From contig JAQCNG010000269.1 in NCBI GenBank assembly GCA_028275145.1, positions 1-6,541 on the forward strand: DNA of 6,541 nt, read 5' to 3'. The notes beneath the pieces were generated by a model. It made no database searches. It saw nothing but the letters and a program-made list of their open reading frames with translations, and had not been told where the DNA came from. Source of the stretch: Halovenus sp. (GTDB lineage Archaea; Halobacteriota; Halobacteria; Halobacteriales; Haloarculaceae). Positions 4,515 to 6,541 of the stretch are shown piece after piece (position 1 is the stretch's first letter; each line of letters starts with the position of its first letter). The position numbers and the translations under genes were made by a program.

Positions 4515-5450
4515 ATGACCGGAGACGCGCAGGACCCGACGGGGTCCGGGAAAGAGACACTCGATTCGGTCGACGAGGTGTTCTCGGTTCTGGGTGACGA
4601 GACCAGAATCGAGATTCTGCTCGAACTGTGCGAGGTTGCATCCGAGAGCGGCATCGGTCAGGGTCTGGGTTTCTCCGCGCTCCAGGACCGTGTTGGCGTC
4701 ACCGACAGCGGCCGCTTCAACTACCATCTGGACAAACTCACCGGCCAGTTCGTCGCGAAACGCGGGGACACCTACGTCGCGCGGTGGCCGGCACTCGCGC
4801 TCGTCGCCGCCATCCACGCCGGACTGTACGGCGAGACGGCCGAGATGACCGCCGAGAGCGCCACGACCGAATCCAGATGCCCCAAGTGTCTCCGCCCACT
4901 GGAGGTCAGATTCGTCGATGGGACCCTCGGGACGGGGGTGTACATGTACTGTTCGGAACACGGAAAGATGGACGTCTACTCGTTCCCGCCGGGCGCACAG
5001 GTCGGACGCTCTCTGCTCGAGACGATGCAGGTTGCCTACACGCGACTGCGCACGGGTGTCGACCTCGCGCGACGGGGGATCTGTATGGAGTGCTGGGGCC
5101 GCGTCTCGACCGAGTTCCCCGTCGACGCCCACGACCACGGAGAGAAGAGGGAACGGTACGACGAGTTCACCCAGGTGGCCTACCAGTGCGAGCGGTGCTG
5201 GAATCAACTCCGTGTCCCGTTGCGCACGTACGTCGGCACACATCCGATTGTCGAGGCGGCGTTCGAGGAGCGGGGGTTCGCGCCACTGAGGGGGGCAGAC
5301 GAACTGACAACCGAGGACGAAATCGCCTGCGAGACGGAGGTCACAGAGAGCAAGCCCACGGGCGCGACGGTCCGGATCTCCTTCGACGAGGAAACGCTGG
5401 TGCTGTCGGTCGACGATGACTGCTCGGTGAGCGGTCACCACTGGGCGTGA
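4515..5450 (+). CDS. Winged-helix DNA-binding protein with C-terminal Cys-X2-Cys zinc-binding region
   Basis: The 311-residue acidic protein begins with an ArsR-like winged helix (about 17-95): VFSVLGDETRIEILLEL, then FSALQDRVGVTDSGRFNYHLDKLTGQFVAKRGDTYV. The middle and C-terminal parts hold CPKC (122-125) with Cys146 and His149, CMEC (190-193) and CERC (225-228), a spacing that suggests one or two zinc-ribbon-like sites. The tail (284-300) resembles a beta-hairpin, and the last segment has Cys303. Proteins of this build are common in haloarchaea and are usually called ArsR-family or HTH-domain regulators; no specific target is known to me. It is a probable transcription regulator, divergent from arsC, with a dyad cluster in the shared upstream region. 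It lacks the ELCVCDL metal box of true ArsR, so arsenic sensing should not be assumed. No convincing terminator is visible after it. Confidence 0.85.
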   Translation: MTGDAQDPTGSGKETLDSVDEVFSVLGDETRIEILLELCEVASESGIGQGLGFSALQDRVGVTDSGRFNYHLDKLTGQFVAKRGDTYVARWPALALVAAIHAGLYGETAEMTAESATTESRCPKCLRPLEVRFVDGTLGTGVYMYCSEHGKMDVYSFPPGAQVGRSLLETMQVAYTRLRTGVDLARRGICMECWGRVSTEFPVDAHDHGEKRERYDEFTQVAYQCERCWNQLRVPLRTYVGTHPIVEAAFEERGFAPLRGADELTTEDEIACETEVTESKPTGATVRISFDEETLVLSVDDDCSVSGHHWA

Positions 5451-5537
5451 ACGACGACCGGGTGTGTCTAATCTCGTCACGGTCTGTGTCCCTGCGTCAC
5501 CGCCAGCGCGTTGCCAGGTCAGAAACGCGGCATCCAG

Positions 5538-5543
5538 TTTTAT
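5538..5543 (+). promoter_or_regulatory. TATA box of the RND exporter gene
   Basis: TTTTAT lies about 28 nt before the ATG at 5569, again implying a leaderless mRNA. It indicates that the exporter is transcribed from its own promoter rather than only by read-through from the winged-helix gene. Confidence 0.5.
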
Positions 5544-5568
5544 CTGCTGTTCCCGATATTCACCAGAC

Positions 5569-6541
5569 ATGAGTATCGCAGACAGTTTATCCGCAGTGAC
5601 AGACCGTATCGCCGGTGCTGTCACCGACCACAACAGACTCGTCATCCTGCTGATGCTCGTTCTGACGGCGGGCGTCGTCTTCGGGATGACACAGGAACAG
5701 GGTGACAGTGACAACGCACTCGGTGGAGACGTCATCGAGGGGTCCGAGGTGGACGATGCGAACCAGTACCTCGACGACGTCTACTTCACAGAGAGCTCAG
5801 ACGGAACAGAGACAGTCGAGGTGTACGTCCGGAGCGAGGACGGGTCGGTGCTGAGCAGGGCCGGACTGCTGGCCGCGCTCGACTACCAGCGCGAGGTGGC
5901 CGACTCCGAGTTGGTCACAGCGGCGCTCGCGGACACGGACAACCCGGTTCGGAACCCGGCGAGCCTGGTTGCGGCCGAACTGGTCGACGAGCCGAACCCG
6001 GAGCTCGCCACACAGCGGGCGGCGCTCGAGGACGCGAGCAGTGAGGAGCTCACACAGGCAGTCCAGAGCACGTTCAGCGACGGGGAACAGAGCAGGCAAC
6101 TGCTCCCGGTGAGCTACGAGGCCGGAACGGCAGACGCCGATGCGATGCGACTGTCGCTCACCGTCGACGAGAGCCCCGACCCGGCAGTCACCGACGCGCT
6201 CGACGAGGCCGCCGCGACGGTCGGGGAGGACTCGTCGCTGTCGGTGTTCACCAGCACCGGTGTCAGCGAGGAGATCACGGATTCGCTGGTGCCCGAGCTC
6301 GCGTGGCTGGTCCTCCCGCTCATCCTGCTGTCGCTGGTCGTCGTGCTCGGGTTCGCGTACCGCGACCTGACCGACGTGGTCATCAGCGTCGCCGGGGTGC
6401 TCGTCACGATGCTGTGGGCGTTCGGCCTGATGGGGTGGCTCGGTCTGTTTACCCAGGAGACGAGTCTCGTCGTGCCGGTGCTCGCCATCGCGTTGAGTAT
6501 CGATTTCAGCTTCCACACGTTCATGCGCTACCGCGAGCGGC
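5569..6541 (+). CDS. RND-superfamily exporter (MMPL-like), 5' part, cut by window end
   Basis: The frame stays open to the last base, giving the first 324 residues of a larger membrane protein. A cytoplasmic N-terminus is followed by TM1 (about 24-41), then an acidic extracytoplasmic domain of about 200 residues (42-243). TM2 (about 244-264, LAWLVLPLILLSLVVVLGFAY), TM3 (about 268-292) and the start of TM4 (about 298-313) come next. The segment ALSIDFSFHTFMRYRER (308-324) matches the conserved (G/S)-x-D-(Y/F)...R-(Y/F)-R-E signature of the RND/MMPL family, where the Asp lies in the transport path. One TM, a large loop, then a TM cluster is the half-unit layout of archaeal RND exporters (COG1033 type). 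The substrate is unknown. It follows the winged-helix gene by 118 bp with its own TATA box, and a role in arsenic export is not supported. The product continues beyond the window. Confidence 0.88.
   Translation, partial: MSIADSLSAVTDRIAGAVTDHNRLVILLMLVLTAGVVFGMTQEQGDSDNALGGDVIEGSEVDDANQYLDDVYFTESSDGTETVEVYVRSEDGSVLSRAGLLAALDYQREVADSELVTAALADTDNPVRNPASLVAAELVDEPNPELATQRAALEDASSEELTQAVQSTFSDGEQSRQLLPVSYEAGTADADAMRLSLTVDESPDPAVTDALDEAAATVGEDSSLSVFTSTGVSEEITDSLVPELAWLVLPLILLSLVVVLGFAYRDLTDVVISVAGVLVTMLWAFGLMGWLGLFTQETSLVVPVLAIALSIDFSFHTFMRYRER

Noticed and set aside
3729..5735. Very long minus-strand open frame (668 codons) spanning arsR, arsC and the winged-helix gene
   Set aside because: It crosses three well-supported genes and the intergenic promoters, is Arg/Ser-rich rather than acidic, and is a codon-bias shadow.
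5797..6516. Minus-strand open frame (239 codons) opposite the RND gene
   Set aside because: Its Arg/His-rich translation is unlike haloarchaeal proteins, and the opposite strand encodes a clear RND exporter with membrane segments and the D...RYRE signature.
1..6541. tRNA, rRNA, CRISPR array, insertion sequence or attachment site
   Set aside because: I saw no cloverleaf-like segment, regularly spaced repeats, transposase motifs or terminal inverted repeats in the window.

Overview
The window is haloarchaeal (class Halobacteria) by its own features. The proteins are strongly acidic, the coding DNA is GC-rich, promoters carry TATA-like boxes about 26 nt before start codons (leaderless transcripts), and the Shine-Dalgarno-like sites fit the haloarchaeal 16S 3' end. 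Whether it lies on a chromosome or a plasmid cannot be told from the sequence.

The left and central part is an arsenic/antimony resistance locus. On the minus strand, one compact operon runs arsD (2581-2910), arsA (652-2577), a YlbF-like helical protein ending in Gly-Gly-Gly-Cys-Cys (290-655), and a 62-residue protein ending in Cys-X5-Cys (111-299). The genes are separated by 3 nt or overlap by 4 and 10 nt, so they are probably co-transcribed and translationally coupled. A gene-free interval of about 550 bp (2911-3465) separates this operon from a divergent arsR repressor gene (3466-3858, plus). It holds the two promoters, each with an inverted repeat placed where a repressor could bind. arsR converges on a LMW-phosphatase-type arsenate reductase gene, arsC (3878-4306, minus), with only 19 bp between stop codons.

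To the right, divergent from arsC across a dyad-rich 208 bp interval, lies a winged-helix protein with three Cys-X2-Cys knuckles (4515-5450, plus). After it comes the 5' part of an RND-superfamily exporter gene (5569 to the window end, plus), with its own TATA box and no clear link to arsenic.

Proposed working of the system: ArsC reduces arsenate to arsenite. ArsD, with Cys12/13/18, passes arsenite to ArsA, whose three metalloid-binding cysteines are all present. ArsR senses arsenite and derepresses the promoters. No ArsB or Acr3 pump, which ArsA would energise, is inside the window. The most interesting element is the pair of small Cys-tailed proteins co-operonic with arsDA. This ArsD lacks the C-terminal vicinal cysteine pairs of the E. 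coli protein, and the YlbF-like partner carries such a pair at its extreme C-terminus.
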